Shown in pieces: positions 45,180-53,801 of a DNA stretch of 64,000 nt (position 1 is its first letter; each line of letters opens with the position of its first letter). A model generated the notes under the pieces. It did not search any database. It was not told where the DNA came from and worked only from the letters and a program-made list of their open reading frames with translations. The stretch is from contig NZ_AOLK01000019.1 of assembly GCF_000336755.1 (NCBI RefSeq), positions 266,301-330,300 of the forward strand, read 5' to 3'. The DNA comes from Haloferax elongans ATCC BAA-1513 (GTDB lineage: Archaea > Halobacteriota > Halobacteria > Halobacteriales > Haloferacaceae). Position numbers and translations under genes: made by a program.

Positions 45180-47666
45180 TCAGACGTCGTACAGTGGGAG
45201 TCGCATCGTAACGACCGTCCCTCTCGGGTCGTTGTCGTCGATGCGAACCTCTCCACCGAGTTCGGTGAGTATCCAATTGACGAGCCAGAGGCCGAGGCCG
45301 CTCCCGTGAAGCAGCGGCGTCTCTTCGCCCTCTCTGAGGACACGACGTTCGTGAACCGGGATTCCCGGTCCATTGTCGCGAACAGAGACGACGGCCTGCG
45401 TGACTGTCGCGCCCGTGTTCTCGACCGACGCCTCGCAGATAACGGTCGGGGCCGCGCTGTCGTTGTGTCTGAGCGCGTTCGTGAGTATCTCGTTGAGTGC
45501 AGTCCCGAACTCGGCATCCACGGCAGCGCCGCACTCTGGGACCGACCACTCGACTGTCGCCTCCGAGAACCGAGTCCGAACCAAGTCACAGTGGGCACGA
45601 ACAACCGACGAAAACGACTGCTTCGCTGGCGACTCGGACGCGTCGTCCGACCTGACGAACGTCTGTTCGATGCGTCTGGCCTGTCGGCTCGTCCGAAGGA
45701 GTTCCTCGGTCGACGACCGAATCTTAGACATCGCACTCTCGGCGGTCCCCTCTGGCGTCTCCTCATCGACGATGTCGAGGTAGCCCCGAATGACGTTCAA
45801 TTCGTTTCGAATGTTGTGCCGCAGGACTCGATGGAGGGTTTGCAACTGCTGTTGTCGGCGTCTCTCGTCGGTGATGTCCATGCGGACCGCGACGATGTAG
45901 TTTTCTTCGTTACCAATGGTCGATATCGGTGCGACCGTCTGGTCGATGTGTTGCCGCCGCCCGTCTTTTCGCCGCCCAGTCGTCTCGTCTTGCCACGTGT
46001 CGCCCGTCGAGACCGACTCCCACAACTCCGTGTGGAACGACGGGTTGTCTTCACCAGTTCGAAGAACTGAGTGGTGACAGCCGACGACTTCTTCGCGGGT
46101 GTATCCGGTACTCTCCTCGAACGCGGAGTTGACGTACTCGATAGTGCCGTCTCCGCTGGCGATGTAAATCGCGTGGCCCGCGTGTTCGACCGCCTCTTCG
46201 AACCGTTTCGCGTCTCTGTGCGCCTGGAGTGCATTGATAGCGTGCCCGACGGTTACGCCGAGGTCTGCAAGCACGTTGCGTTCTTTCTCGCCGAACGCGT
46301 TGGGTTCGTTTGCGTAGATGGTCAAGACACCATACGTCTCGTCGTCGTGCCGAATCGGAACGCCGGCGACGGCGTCGACTCCGTATCGCGTTGCGAGGTG
46401 TCGCCACGGTTCGTACGCGGGGTCGGTCTGGGTCTCTTGGACGATGCTCACGACGCCTTTTCGCAAGGCCGTCCCTGCCGGTCCCCGACCGGTCGGTGTG
46501 TCGTCGGCGCGGATGGTGACCGACTCTAGATACTCCGGCGCGTCGCCTGCGACAGTCTGCGGGACGATTTCTCCGGTTTCCTCGTCTGCAGTCCCAATCC
46601 AGGCGAACTCGTAGCGGTCAGAATTCGCCAACTGTTCGCACACCTTCTGTTCGAGTTCGCTTCGGCACGACGCCCTCGCCACCGCCTGCGTCGTCTTTCT
46701 GAGCGTTCGATTGATGCTGTGGAGTTCGTCGAGTTCGTCTCGCCGTCTCTCGAGTTCGAGTTTCTGTGAGTGGCGTTCGGTGACGTTTCGGATACTCGCT
46801 ACGAGTCGCGGTGAGTCGTCGAACTCGATGACGCTCACGGACACCTCAGTCACGATTTCGGTTCCGTCCCGTCTGGTAACGACGAGGTCGTCTGTCCACC
46901 CTCTTCCGGTGTCGAGCGTGGCCTCGACGAACGCATGGTATCTGTCCGTATCGGTAGAAAACAAAGACGCTGGCGAGAGCTGTCTAAGCTCGGCTCGAGA
47001 GTAACCGAGCAGTTCAGTCGCACGCTTGTTCGACTCCTGGATAACGTCACGGACTGGGTCGAAGACGACGATTGCGTCGTTACTCGCTTCGAAGAGCGCC
47101 CGGTACTGATGTTCGGCTGTGCGAAACTCACGTGCGTGGGCGACTGAGAGTCGCCGTCGCTCCAAGAGGTTGTTCAGCCGTCGCTCGAACACCGGAATCC
47201 GTATCGGTGCTGCAATCGCCTCGTCGACGAGCGACCAGATCCACTGTTTCAGCCGTCGTTCGTCGTCTGAGTGGACGAGCAACACCGGATAGAACTCGCG
47301 GTTCGCCGCCCGTTTCTGAGCCGACACCCACTCCCGATGTTGTGCGACCATCCGTTGGTCGACGATACAGATGTCGCCCCGTGGGATGTCCCTGTCACCA
47401 TCCGAGTCGTATGGATTGGTGTCTCTGTCGGCCGAAGCAAACGGACTGGTGTCGCTATCGGCCGAAGTGAACGAGATATCGCCGTCTTCTGCGACCGGCG
47501 AGGCCGCTCCATCGTCGGGCACGAGCGGGACGTGAGGTGTCTCCTCTCGAATCCACTCCGCGAGCAACTCTCTATTTTCGCGGTGGCCGAGAAGCAGCGT
47601 CACTCGATGGCTCCGAACGTCTTGGGTCTCCGGCCAGTCGAAATCCACGGGGTTAGAATTCACCAC
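45180..47666 (-). CDS. Sensor histidine kinase with two PAS domains and a GAF domain
   Basis: An 828-aa soluble kinase. Order: an N-terminal receiver-like segment (about 20-175), PAS (EFRTAEHQYRALFEASNDAIVVFD), GAF (about 335-500, SDRYEFAWIGTADEETGEIVPQ), PAS (FEEAVEHAGHAIYIASGDGTIEYVNSAFEESTGY), H-box LHRVLRHNIRNELNVIRGY, then HATPase with EILTNALRHND, VRDNGPGIP and HGSGLGLWLVNW. The start is a GTG at 47666 (or the adjacent GTG at 47663) inside the last codons of the upstream kinase gene, so the two are translationally coupled. Confidence 0.92.
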   Translation of the reverse strand: MVNSNPVDFDWPETQDVRSHRVTLLLGHRENRELLAEWIREETPHVPLVPDDGAASPVAEDGDISFTSADSDTSPFASADRDTNPYDSDGDRDIPRGDICIVDQRMVAQHREWVSAQKRAANREFYPVLLVHSDDERRLKQWIWSLVDEAIAAPIRIPVFERRLNNLLERRRLSVAHAREFRTAEHQYRALFEASNDAIVVFDPVRDVIQESNKRATELLGYSRAELRQLSPASLFSTDTDRYHAFVEATLDTGRGWTDDLVVTRRDGTEIVTEVSVSVIEFDDSPRLVASIRNVTERHSQKLELERRRDELDELHSINRTLRKTTQAVARASCRSELEQKVCEQLANSDRYEFAWIGTADEETGEIVPQTVAGDAPEYLESVTIRADDTPTGRGPAGTALRKGVVSIVQETQTDPAYEPWRHLATRYGVDAVAGVPIRHDDETYGVLTIYANEPNAFGEKERNVLADLGVTVGHAINALQAHRDAKRFEEAVEHAGHAIYIASGDGTIEYVNSAFEESTGYTREEVVGCHHSVLRTGEDNPSFHTELWESVSTGDTWQDETTGRRKDGRRQHIDQTVAPISTIGNEENYIVAVRMDITDERRRQQQLQTLHRVLRHNIRNELNVIRGYLDIVDEETPEGTAESAMSKIRSSTEELLRTSRQARRIEQTFVRSDDASESPAKQSFSSVVRAHCDLVRTRFSEATVEWSVPECGAAVDAEFGTALNEILTNALRHNDSAAPTVICEASVENTGATVTQAVVSVRDNGPGIPVHERRVLREGEETPLLHGSGLGLWLVNWILTELGGEVRIDDNDPRGTVVTMRLPLYDV

Positions 47667-48726
47667 CGACCGTCGCTGACCCGTCGTCGAGGAACTGAAC
47701 GCCCGTCACCTCGAACCGTGCTCCGCCTCCCGGACACTCGGTCTGCACGACGTCCCACGAGTGCGAGTCGGCGATTCGCTTCACGATTGCAAGCCCGAAT
47801 CCAGTTCCGTCGACGTTCGTCGAGTATCCCGTCTCGAAGATGTCTCGGGACGTCTCGGTGATACCGTCGCCGTCGTCTTCGACGAAGAACCCTGTCTGAA
47901 GCGGGCCGACGGTGATAGTGACGGCTTCGTCGTTGTGTTCGCACGCGTTTCGAAACAGATTCGAGAACAGCTCCTGCAAACGACTCGCGTCCGCGAGGAC
48001 GGCGGTGTCTTCGGAAAGGTCCATCTTCAAGTCGGACGACTGGGTCTCGACTTGGTTCCAAGAGCGGACCGCGACATCGGAGAGAGACACGGGACCGATG
48101 TCGGGCTGTGAGTACTCCTGTTTCGCAAACGAGAGGAGGTCTTCGACTAGTGTGTTCATCCGGTCCAACGCGTCTGATGCTTTTTCGAGGTGTTCGTCAG
48201 AGCCGCTTTCCCGCCCGAGTTCGAGATTCCCACGCGCGACGCTCAAGGGGTTTCGAAGGTCGTGTGAGATGATTGCAGCCATCTGCTCGACCTGGTCTCG
48301 TTGGCTTAGGTCCTGTGAAAGCCGGCGGTTCCGAAGCAGCGATTCGATTCGCGGTCCGAGTTCTTCGAGAACCAGTGGAACCGTGATGACCTCGTCGACG
48401 ATATCGAAGACTGACGGGTCGATTTGGTTCCACTCTGGACTCACGACGAGCAGAATCGGAAGGAAGACGGGCTCTTCGGATTGCTTGACGGACACGAGTT
48501 GGGTTCGGAACTGTTCCAGAGAGTATGCATCCAAGATACACAGGTCAAAGTCACCAGTTTCGAGTGCCGAGTTGTCGGTCGAGATGTCGTACTCCGGGCG
48601 GAGTTTTTCGGAGAGAACTCGTCCGCTTTTCCCGTTCGAGAGCAACAGAAGCAACCGCATATTGTCGGCTGACCCCCGGCCTTCGTCGCCCCCCCACGAC
48701 TCCTTCCGGGATTGGTTCGGTGTCAT
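47653..48726 (-). CDS. Histidine kinase with N-terminal receiver-like domain
   Basis: A 357-aa kinase. Residues about 20-130 form a receiver-like domain (MRLLLLLSNGKSGRVLSEKLRPEY, DFDLCILDAYSLEQFR, EPVFLPILLVVSPE, IVDEVITVPLVLEELGPRIESLL). The H-box is MAAIISHDLRNPLSVARGNLEL. The ATPase has LFSNLFRNACEHND, VEDDGDGI and GTGFGLAIVKRIAD. The ATG at 48726 is used; an in-frame ATG at 48660 (MRLLLLLSN) would also give a complete protein. It follows the KaiC-like gene by 27 bases and overlaps the next kinase, forming a three-gene signalling unit. Confidence 0.9.
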   Translation of the reverse strand: MTPNQSRKESWGGDEGRGSADNMRLLLLLSNGKSGRVLSEKLRPEYDISTDNSALETGDFDLCILDAYSLEQFRTQLVSVKQSEEPVFLPILLVVSPEWNQIDPSVFDIVDEVITVPLVLEELGPRIESLLRNRRLSQDLSQRDQVEQMAAIISHDLRNPLSVARGNLELGRESGSDEHLEKASDALDRMNTLVEDLLSFAKQEYSQPDIGPVSLSDVAVRSWNQVETQSSDLKMDLSEDTAVLADASRLQELFSNLFRNACEHNDEAVTITVGPLQTGFFVEDDGDGITETSRDIFETGYSTNVDGTGFGLAIVKRIADSHSWDVVQTECPGGGARFEVTGVQFLDDGSATVGGEF

Positions 48727-48753
48727 CAAATAATCAAACCTAGTAGTGGAGTG

Positions 48754-50229
48754 TTACCGCTCGTTCGAGTTCCGGTTCGAGTCAGCGCTCTCCGGCGCTC
48801 CCGACAGGATGCCTTTCGTACCCGTCATCGGGGCACCGACCTTCAGCCCGTGTTCCGTAATCTCGAACTGCCGGAGTTGGTGTTCGAACTGCGTCGTTCG
48901 CTTCTTCAACACGCCGATGACTTTCTGTAGCTTTCCATTCATCTCGACGTGTTGAAGGAAGACGATGTTGTCAGCGAGGTAACTGACACCGGAGTTCGTC
49001 GCGGTGAACTCACCAGTGACGTTCCTGTGCTCGTCGATGAAGACGACGGTTACCCCCATGTTCTTGAGGTACCGTCCCAGTGCGTGGAGTTTTCGGATGA
49101 GTACGTCCGTTCCGCCCTGCACGGCCAGTTGGTAGCCGTTGATACCGTCTATCATCACGATTTTCGTATCGTGTCCTTCCACCTCGTCTCGGACCTGCTG
49201 GGCGAACTCCTGCGGCGAGAGGTTCAGCGGTTCCATCTCTCGGACGTGGAGTGAGCCCTGTTCTTCCATCTGAGAGATGGGGATGCCAATCGATTCGTTG
49301 CGCTCGCGGAACGTCGAGTAGCTCTCTTCAAAGAGGTACAACACAGACCGCTCACCGCGACCTGCTGCCTCTTTGATGAACTGCGTTCCGAGCGTCGTCT
49401 TTCCGACACCGGTCGGTCCGCTGATGATGCTGACTGTTCCCCGTTCGAGACCACCGTGCAGAAGTTTGTCTATTTTCGGGACACCTGATGGAATCGACTC
49501 GTTCGGAAACTCCCGAGAGTGTGTCAGGGGTTGTAGCTCTGGGAAGACGACGAGACCGGTGTCAGTGATACGAATCGAGTGAGTTCCATCGACAGTGTCT
49601 GACCCTCGGAACTTCGGAACGTCGATGACAGCGCCCATTTCTTGGGTGTCCAGCTCGATGGAGCCATCGCTCATGAACTGCAGGTCATCGTCCGGGTTGT
49701 CGGGGGTGTCCTGCGACGTGAACATCACAGTCGCACCGTTGGCAGTGAGATATTCCATGAACCCGATTGCCTGCTTTCTGAAGTGGTGCGTGTCGGGCGT
49801 CAGATATCGCAGTTGCGTGATTGGGTCGACAAAAACGCGGTCAGGTTCGTACTCCGAGACGGCATCGGTAATCGACTCGATGAACGGTTCTTTCTCCACG
49901 TCGCTCGCAGCGAGGATGTCGTACGATTGGTCCTCGACGAAGACGCTTGCATTCGGACTCATGTCGAGGAACTCGACACCCGAGAGGTCGATACCGAGTG
50001 AGGCGGCGTTGCTTCGGACGTCCGACTCGGACTCTTCGAGATTGACGAAGAGTGCGGACTCACCGTTGTCGATTCCTTCCTCCAAGAAGTGCATGCCGAG
50101 AATCGTCTTTCCCGTCCCCGGTGCACCACGAACGAGGTAACTTCGTCCGGTAATGAGACCACCGTTGAGAATCGAATCGAGTCCGTCGACACCAGTCGAA
50201 ATTCGAGGCGGTTCCGCTGGTGGAGTCAT
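48754..50229 (-). CDS. KaiC-like dual-domain RecA-family ATPase
   Basis: A 491-aa protein with two KaiC domains. The first P-loop GAPGTGKT is at 35-42 and the paired catalytic glutamates in NLEESES near 65. The second P-loop GPTGVGKTT is at 271-279 with LFEESYS. DRVFVDPITQL and KIVMIDGINGY are the Walker B strands. Unlike cyanobacterial KaiC, no KaiA/KaiB gene is nearby; the downstream genes are two histidine kinases. The likely role is ATP-dependent signal integration, not necessarily a clock. Confidence 0.92.
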   Translation of the reverse strand: MTPPAEPPRISTGVDGLDSILNGGLITGRSYLVRGAPGTGKTILGMHFLEEGIDNGESALFVNLEESESDVRSNAASLGIDLSGVEFLDMSPNASVFVEDQSYDILAASDVEKEPFIESITDAVSEYEPDRVFVDPITQLRYLTPDTHHFRKQAIGFMEYLTANGATVMFTSQDTPDNPDDDLQFMSDGSIELDTQEMGAVIDVPKFRGSDTVDGTHSIRITDTGLVVFPELQPLTHSREFPNESIPSGVPKIDKLLHGGLERGTVSIISGPTGVGKTTLGTQFIKEAAGRGERSVLYLFEESYSTFRERNESIGIPISQMEEQGSLHVREMEPLNLSPQEFAQQVRDEVEGHDTKIVMIDGINGYQLAVQGGTDVLIRKLHALGRYLKNMGVTVVFIDEHRNVTGEFTATNSGVSYLADNIVFLQHVEMNGKLQKVIGVLKKRTTQFEHQLRQFEITEHGLKVGAPMTGTKGILSGAPESADSNRNSNER

Positions 50230-50614
50230 CTAGTTGAACCCAGTCCCTGCGATGCAGACACCAGCGTAGACGAAGGAATATGTCGCTGAGAATTACTGAT
50301 TGGGTGCGCAGCAGGTGCGGCGCAACCGCGGAAAGAGGTCGAAACGGCAATTCCAGTCATTCTTTTCTAAAAGACACTCAACATAGACCATAAACATACC
50401 GCCGGTAGAGTATATAAACTACAAAGCGAAAACGAGGCGTTTAGACGGTTATCAGTCTATTTTTTTGACATGGTGGGAACGGTCCTCTGTCAATTTTTAG
50501 GACTGTTCACCGGAGCAGTCGCTGGGTGACGGAAGTCAGAGTAGACTGACTAGAGTCAGAGCTAGCTGGCGGAAAGAGACTCAGAACGTTCAGTAGAACC
50601 CTCTCGGGAGTTAT
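50230..50614. other. AT-rich intergenic region, KaiC to eIF1A
   Basis: No gene. Minus-strand TTTATATA (about 50418-50411) may be a KaiC-operon promoter with a long leader. The same site reads TATATAAA on the plus strand and is followed by two small hairpins, each near a T-run (TAGAC..GTCTA with seven Ts at 50460-50466; GTCCT..AGGAC around five Ts near 50490). A short plus-strand RNA from about 50438 to 50510 is possible. Confidence 0.35.
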
Positions 50615-50899
50615 CTATTGGATGTGACCTTCGCGACGGAGCTGGTCGGCATCGTCGTCGGTGTAGCGCCACTCGATGTTTGCCTTACTGTCTTGCCAGT
50701 CCCACGGTTCGACGAGAACGACGTCGCCCTCGTTGATCCAGGTTCGGTACTTCATCCGGCCGGGAATCCGGCCCATCCGATTCTCGCCGTCCTCGCAGCG
50801 GACTCGCACGTGGTTCCCACCGTTGTGCTCGGTTACGACTGCAAACAGCTCACTGCCATTGGGCATTCGAAGGTTTCGACGCCCTGTTTCTTCACTCAC
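50615..50899 (-). CDS. eif1a: Translation initiation factor eIF-1A
   Basis: A 94-aa OB-fold factor that promotes scanning/assembly of the initiation complex on the small ribosomal subunit. Core motifs: [63 protein letters not shown] chose the GTG at 50899 ([14 protein letters not shown]), which gives the normal length; the ATG at 50962 would add 21 residues absent from the family. It is probably one of two eIF1A copies, given the unusual KYRTW where KRIWI-type is common in haloarchaea (family recollection). Confidence 0.92.
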   Translation of the reverse strand: MSEETGRRNLRMPNGSELFAVVTEHNGGNHVRVRCEDGENRMGRIPGRMKYRTWINEGDVVLVEPWDWQDSKANIEWRYTDDDADQLRREGHIQ

Positions 50900-50983
50900 A
50901 CTCTTACTGAGAGTTCCAGACGGATAACTTATCGGATGTACGTGGTAACACAACACAGACATCGGCTGGAATTGCCGTGTTCG

Positions 50984-51004
50984 AACACCAGGATGTCCGC
51001 TGTT
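50984..51004 (+). repeat. Isolated copy of the origin-type repeat upstream of eIF1A
   Basis: AACACCAG-GA-TGTCCGC-TGTT has one mismatch in the left arm of the AACACCAC-NN-TGTCCGC family, 85 bases upstream of the eIF1A start and 5.6 kb from orc1/cdc6. Confidence 0.75.
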
Positions 51005-51164
51005 ATTCGCGGTTCATTCGTGGTGGTATGAACTGTATGTCGCGATATTATCTCTGAATTATCTCCGAATTATCTACCACAAGACGAAGAAGGCCCGCGA
51101 CAAAACCTACTGGAATGACGGGTTGAGCGGGTGCCCGAAGATGAGTGACGAGGCGCACTCGCTC

Positions 51165-52028
51165 TCAGTCGGGTTTCGAGACGACAAGGACCGGAACGTC
51201 TGAACGCCGAACCACGCGTTCGGTGACACTTCCCAAGAAGTAGCGGTCCAGACCGGTTCGACCGTGGGTTCCCATCACCACGAGGCCGACATCGTTCTCC
51301 TCGGCGTATTTGACGATGGCTCGATACGGCGATCCACTCATCACGGAGGCTTCGACCGTTGGCACGTCTGCCTCGGTGGCGCGGTCGATAACGTCGTTCA
51401 GCGCCCGCTCGCCTGCCTCCTCCAGTGCATCGAGGACGGAGGTAGGGTCGGCGCTACCTGGTAACGCGCCGATATCGACGACGTGAAGGATGTCGAGTCC
51501 AGCACCGGTCGCGGCCGCTAGGTCGACCGCGTGGTCTGCGGCGGCGAGTGCGTGGTCGCTCCCATCGGTCGGGACCAGTATCGACTCGAACTCGGTGTCG
51601 AACGTGATATCCTCGTGGACGGTGACGACCGGCACCGGCGACGCCCGCACTGTCTGTTCGGCGACGCTTCCGAGGACGTACCGACCGAGTCCCGTCCGGC
51701 CGGTCGTCCCCATGACGATGCAGTCAACGTCGTGGGTGGCGGCGTATGCGAGGATAGTCTCTGGTATCGAGCCCTCGTGTTCGAGAACATCACCTGTAGC
51801 TTCGAGGCCCGCGTGCGTCGCCATCTCGACGACCTCGTCAACGACTTCGTTTCCCCACTGGGTGACTTCTTCAGGGTCCTCAGCATCGTCAGGTGGGTGT
51901 TCGTTGGGGTCGAGGACATGAACGACGGACAACTCGGCGTCGAACCGGCGAGCAAGAGCAAGTGCTGCCTCGACACCCGCCGCTGCTGCATCACTGCCGT
52001 CTGTTGGAACGAGAATTCGGTCGTACAT
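51165..52028 (-). CDS. Tandem-domain universal stress protein (UspA family)
   Basis: A 287-aa protein with two Usp domains. Domain 1 (1-~140) starts MYDRILVPTDGSDAAAAGVEAAL and has VMGTTGRTGLGRYVLGSVAEQTVRASPVPVVTV, domain 2 (~150-287) starts FESILVPTDGSDHALAAADHAV and ends MGTHGRTGLDRYFLGSVTERVVRRSDVPVLVV. Both have the G-2x-G-9x-G(S/T) ATP-binding motif. Likely cytoplasmic stress protein. Confidence 0.95.
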   Translation of the reverse strand: MYDRILVPTDGSDAAAAGVEAALALARRFDAELSVVHVLDPNEHPPDDAEDPEEVTQWGNEVVDEVVEMATHAGLEATGDVLEHEGSIPETILAYAATHDVDCIVMGTTGRTGLGRYVLGSVAEQTVRASPVPVVTVHEDITFDTEFESILVPTDGSDHALAAADHAVDLAAATGAGLDILHVVDIGALPGSADPTSVLDALEEAGERALNDVIDRATEADVPTVEASVMSGSPYRAIVKYAEENDVGLVVMGTHGRTGLDRYFLGSVTERVVRRSDVPVLVVSKPD

Positions 52029-52036
52029 CAGCTCTC

Positions 52037-52065
52037 ACACGTCAGTAGTCTCTTTCCAGACGTGT
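52037..52065. promoter_or_regulatory. Inverted repeat before the Usp gene
   Basis: ACACGTC - 15 bases - GACGTGT, a perfect 7-bp inverted repeat ending nine bases before the ATG at 52028. It could be a regulator site or a leader hairpin. Confidence 0.4.
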
Positions 52066-52129
52066 CAAACGGGGTGTCTATTCCCGGTGCGTGGGAACTA
52101 TTTACAATCAGACAGTCGGAGCAGGATTG

Positions 52130-53590
52130 ACATCCTCCCCGCCCTAAAGGGCGAGGATTCCCGAGCGTTGGGATATTAGGGTTCGCAACTCACCTGTTTG
52201 CTCGGTGCGAAACGCCCCGAGGTTTGGTTGAACAGGTGGACTGCTGGCCGTGCCAAACGACCGTTACTCATATCCTCCGTAGGGGGATTCTGAGTTATCT
52301 TTCTGCGAATGTTCACCGCACCATTTACGTCCGCATTCATCGTCGTTCCGCACGACTCACAGACGTACAAACCACGCTCCACACGATTCGCATCACGCTT
52401 TCGACCACAGCACGAACACGTCTTGCTCGTGGCGCGTTCTGAAACACGGTCAACGAGGATACCGTGTTCTTCGGCCTTGTATTCGAGTAACGTGGTGAAG
52501 CGGTCGAACTCCCAGCCGTGGATTTTCTTGTTTCCACGCTTCCCCCAGTTCCGAGACTCCCCGTTCTCATCCTCACGAATATCGCTCAAATCACCGATGG
52601 CGATGCGACCGACCTCGTGGTCGATACACTGCTCTACGATGTGCTTGGCGAGGGCGTGCAGGAAGTGGTCTTTCCGACGCGAGAGTTTCTGTCGGGCACG
52701 AAGGGCACGACGGGAGGGGCCGTTCTTGCCCTCGGTGTCGTACTCGTCACGGGTGAAGTAGTGCTTGTCCTGTTTGAGAACGTTCCCCGGATACAACTCG
52801 GCGTCTCCATCGTCGTAGGCGATGGCGAGATAGTTGCTGATGCCGAGGTCAATTCCAGCGGTGTTGTCGCCGGGTGCGTCCTCGACAGGAATCTCAACCT
52901 TGCAAACGAGGTGAAGCTCCCAACGGTCACCGTTCCACACGGCTCGCACTTGCTGGATGTTCTCCACGGTCACGTCCGGTCGGGTTTCGTACTCTGCGAG
53001 GATGAAGTCCGAGCGGTGGTTCTTCAGGTTGAAGCCTTTGCTCAGACGGAGTTGGTTGTGCTTGGAATCGTGCTTGATGCCGTTCTGCTTCCACGTCACG
53101 GTGGAGCGTGGATGGTTGCCGCCTCGCTTTCTGTATCCGGGTGGATTCGCGTCTGTGTCGCCGTTCTTGCGCTTTTTGAACCAACCGTTGAACGACTCAG
53201 CGAGTTCTTCGAGAACGCGCTGACTTGACTGAGAATGGAGGTCACTATATCGTTCGTGGTCTTTTAATTCGCACTTGAGGTCGGCCTCGGACGGAATCTC
53301 GCCAGTGTCATCCCATTCATTTTGGGCGTGGTATCGGGCGACGTTCCACAGTTTGGATGCGGAGTGCCCACAATCATCGAGGTCGTCACTCACTTGAGAG
53401 TGGTTGACGATTTTTGCTCGATAGGTGCGGGTTGTTTCCAGCATCCGACTGTGTTCATAAGAATTTATGGAGAATTGTATATTAAAAGTAACGACCGAGA
53501 CGTGGAATATCCGGTCTGAAATCGAACGTGGTTAGTGGAGGAGTTGTCGGCTGTATCCCCGCCCTGAAGGGAGGGGTTTTAGCCTTGAAA
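52130..53590 (-). mobile_element. IS1341-type (IS200/IS605 family) element carrying only tnpB
   Basis: Bounded by two hairpin ends typical of this family: GCCC-TAAA-GGGC at 52141-52152 on the right and CCCCGCCC-TGAA-GGGAGGGG at 53557-53576 on the left (ends approximate). It contains one tnpB gene and no tnpA, so it would need a TnpA in trans. The right end, just past the tnpB stop, is where the guide (reRNA) of TnpB normally ends, so the guide would be read from bases below about 52130. Confidence 0.8.
52176..53444 (-). CDS. tnpB: TnpB-family protein (RNA-guided nuclease relative)
   Basis: A 422-aa TnpB. RuvC-I is TAGIDLGISNYLAIAYDD (Asp199). The RuvC-II strand is RIAIGDLSDIRED (281-286 IAIGDL), where the usual catalytic Glu position holds Gly284. 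The zinc ribbon is CSCCG and CESCG (Cys343, 346, 362, 365). RuvC-III is ADVNGAVNIRRK (Asp372). The ORF is otherwise full length and uninterrupted. If the Glu is really absent, DNA cleavage may be lost or another acid may substitute; an alignment is needed before claiming either. Confidence 0.92.
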   Translation of the reverse strand: MLETTRTYRAKIVNHSQVSDDLDDCGHSASKLWNVARYHAQNEWDDTGEIPSEADLKCELKDHERYSDLHSQSSQRVLEELAESFNGWFKKRKNGDTDANPPGYRKRGGNHPRSTVTWKQNGIKHDSKHNQLRLSKGFNLKNHRSDFILAEYETRPDVTVENIQQVRAVWNGDRWELHLVCKVEIPVEDAPGDNTAGIDLGISNYLAIAYDDGDAELYPGNVLKQDKHYFTRDEYDTEGKNGPSRRALRARQKLSRRKDHFLHALAKHIVEQCIDHEVGRIAIGDLSDIREDENGESRNWGKRGNKKIHGWEFDRFTTLLEYKAEEHGILVDRVSERATSKTCSCCGRKRDANRVERGLYVCESCGTTMNADVNGAVNIRRKITQNPPTEDMSNGRLARPAVHLFNQTSGRFAPSKQVSCEP

Positions 53591-53801
53591 CTTCCATAAC
53601 TGAACGCGCTCCCCACGAAAACCGACACCCAGCCAGTACGGAAATGGGTCGAGTGAGTCGACGACTGGCTCGCCGGGCTCCTCGAACAGTACGGTCACCG
53701 TCTACACAGACGCTCTCTTTTCGCCGCGATGGTGATTAGCGGCACGATTCGGCACGAGTATTCGTGATAGAGTAGTGGAAAAAACGGGGGATGGGGGTGG
53801 T

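Noticed and set aside
50615-50962. Longer eIF1A starting at the ATG at 50962
   Set aside because: The extra 21 residues are absent from the family; the GTG at 50899 gives the expected [14 protein letters not shown] start.
53640-53770. Possible remnant of a gene cut by the IS1341-type element (VDDWLAGLLEQYGHRL...)
   Set aside because: No start codon, no second half beyond the element, and no recognisable family; too short to support a pseudogene.
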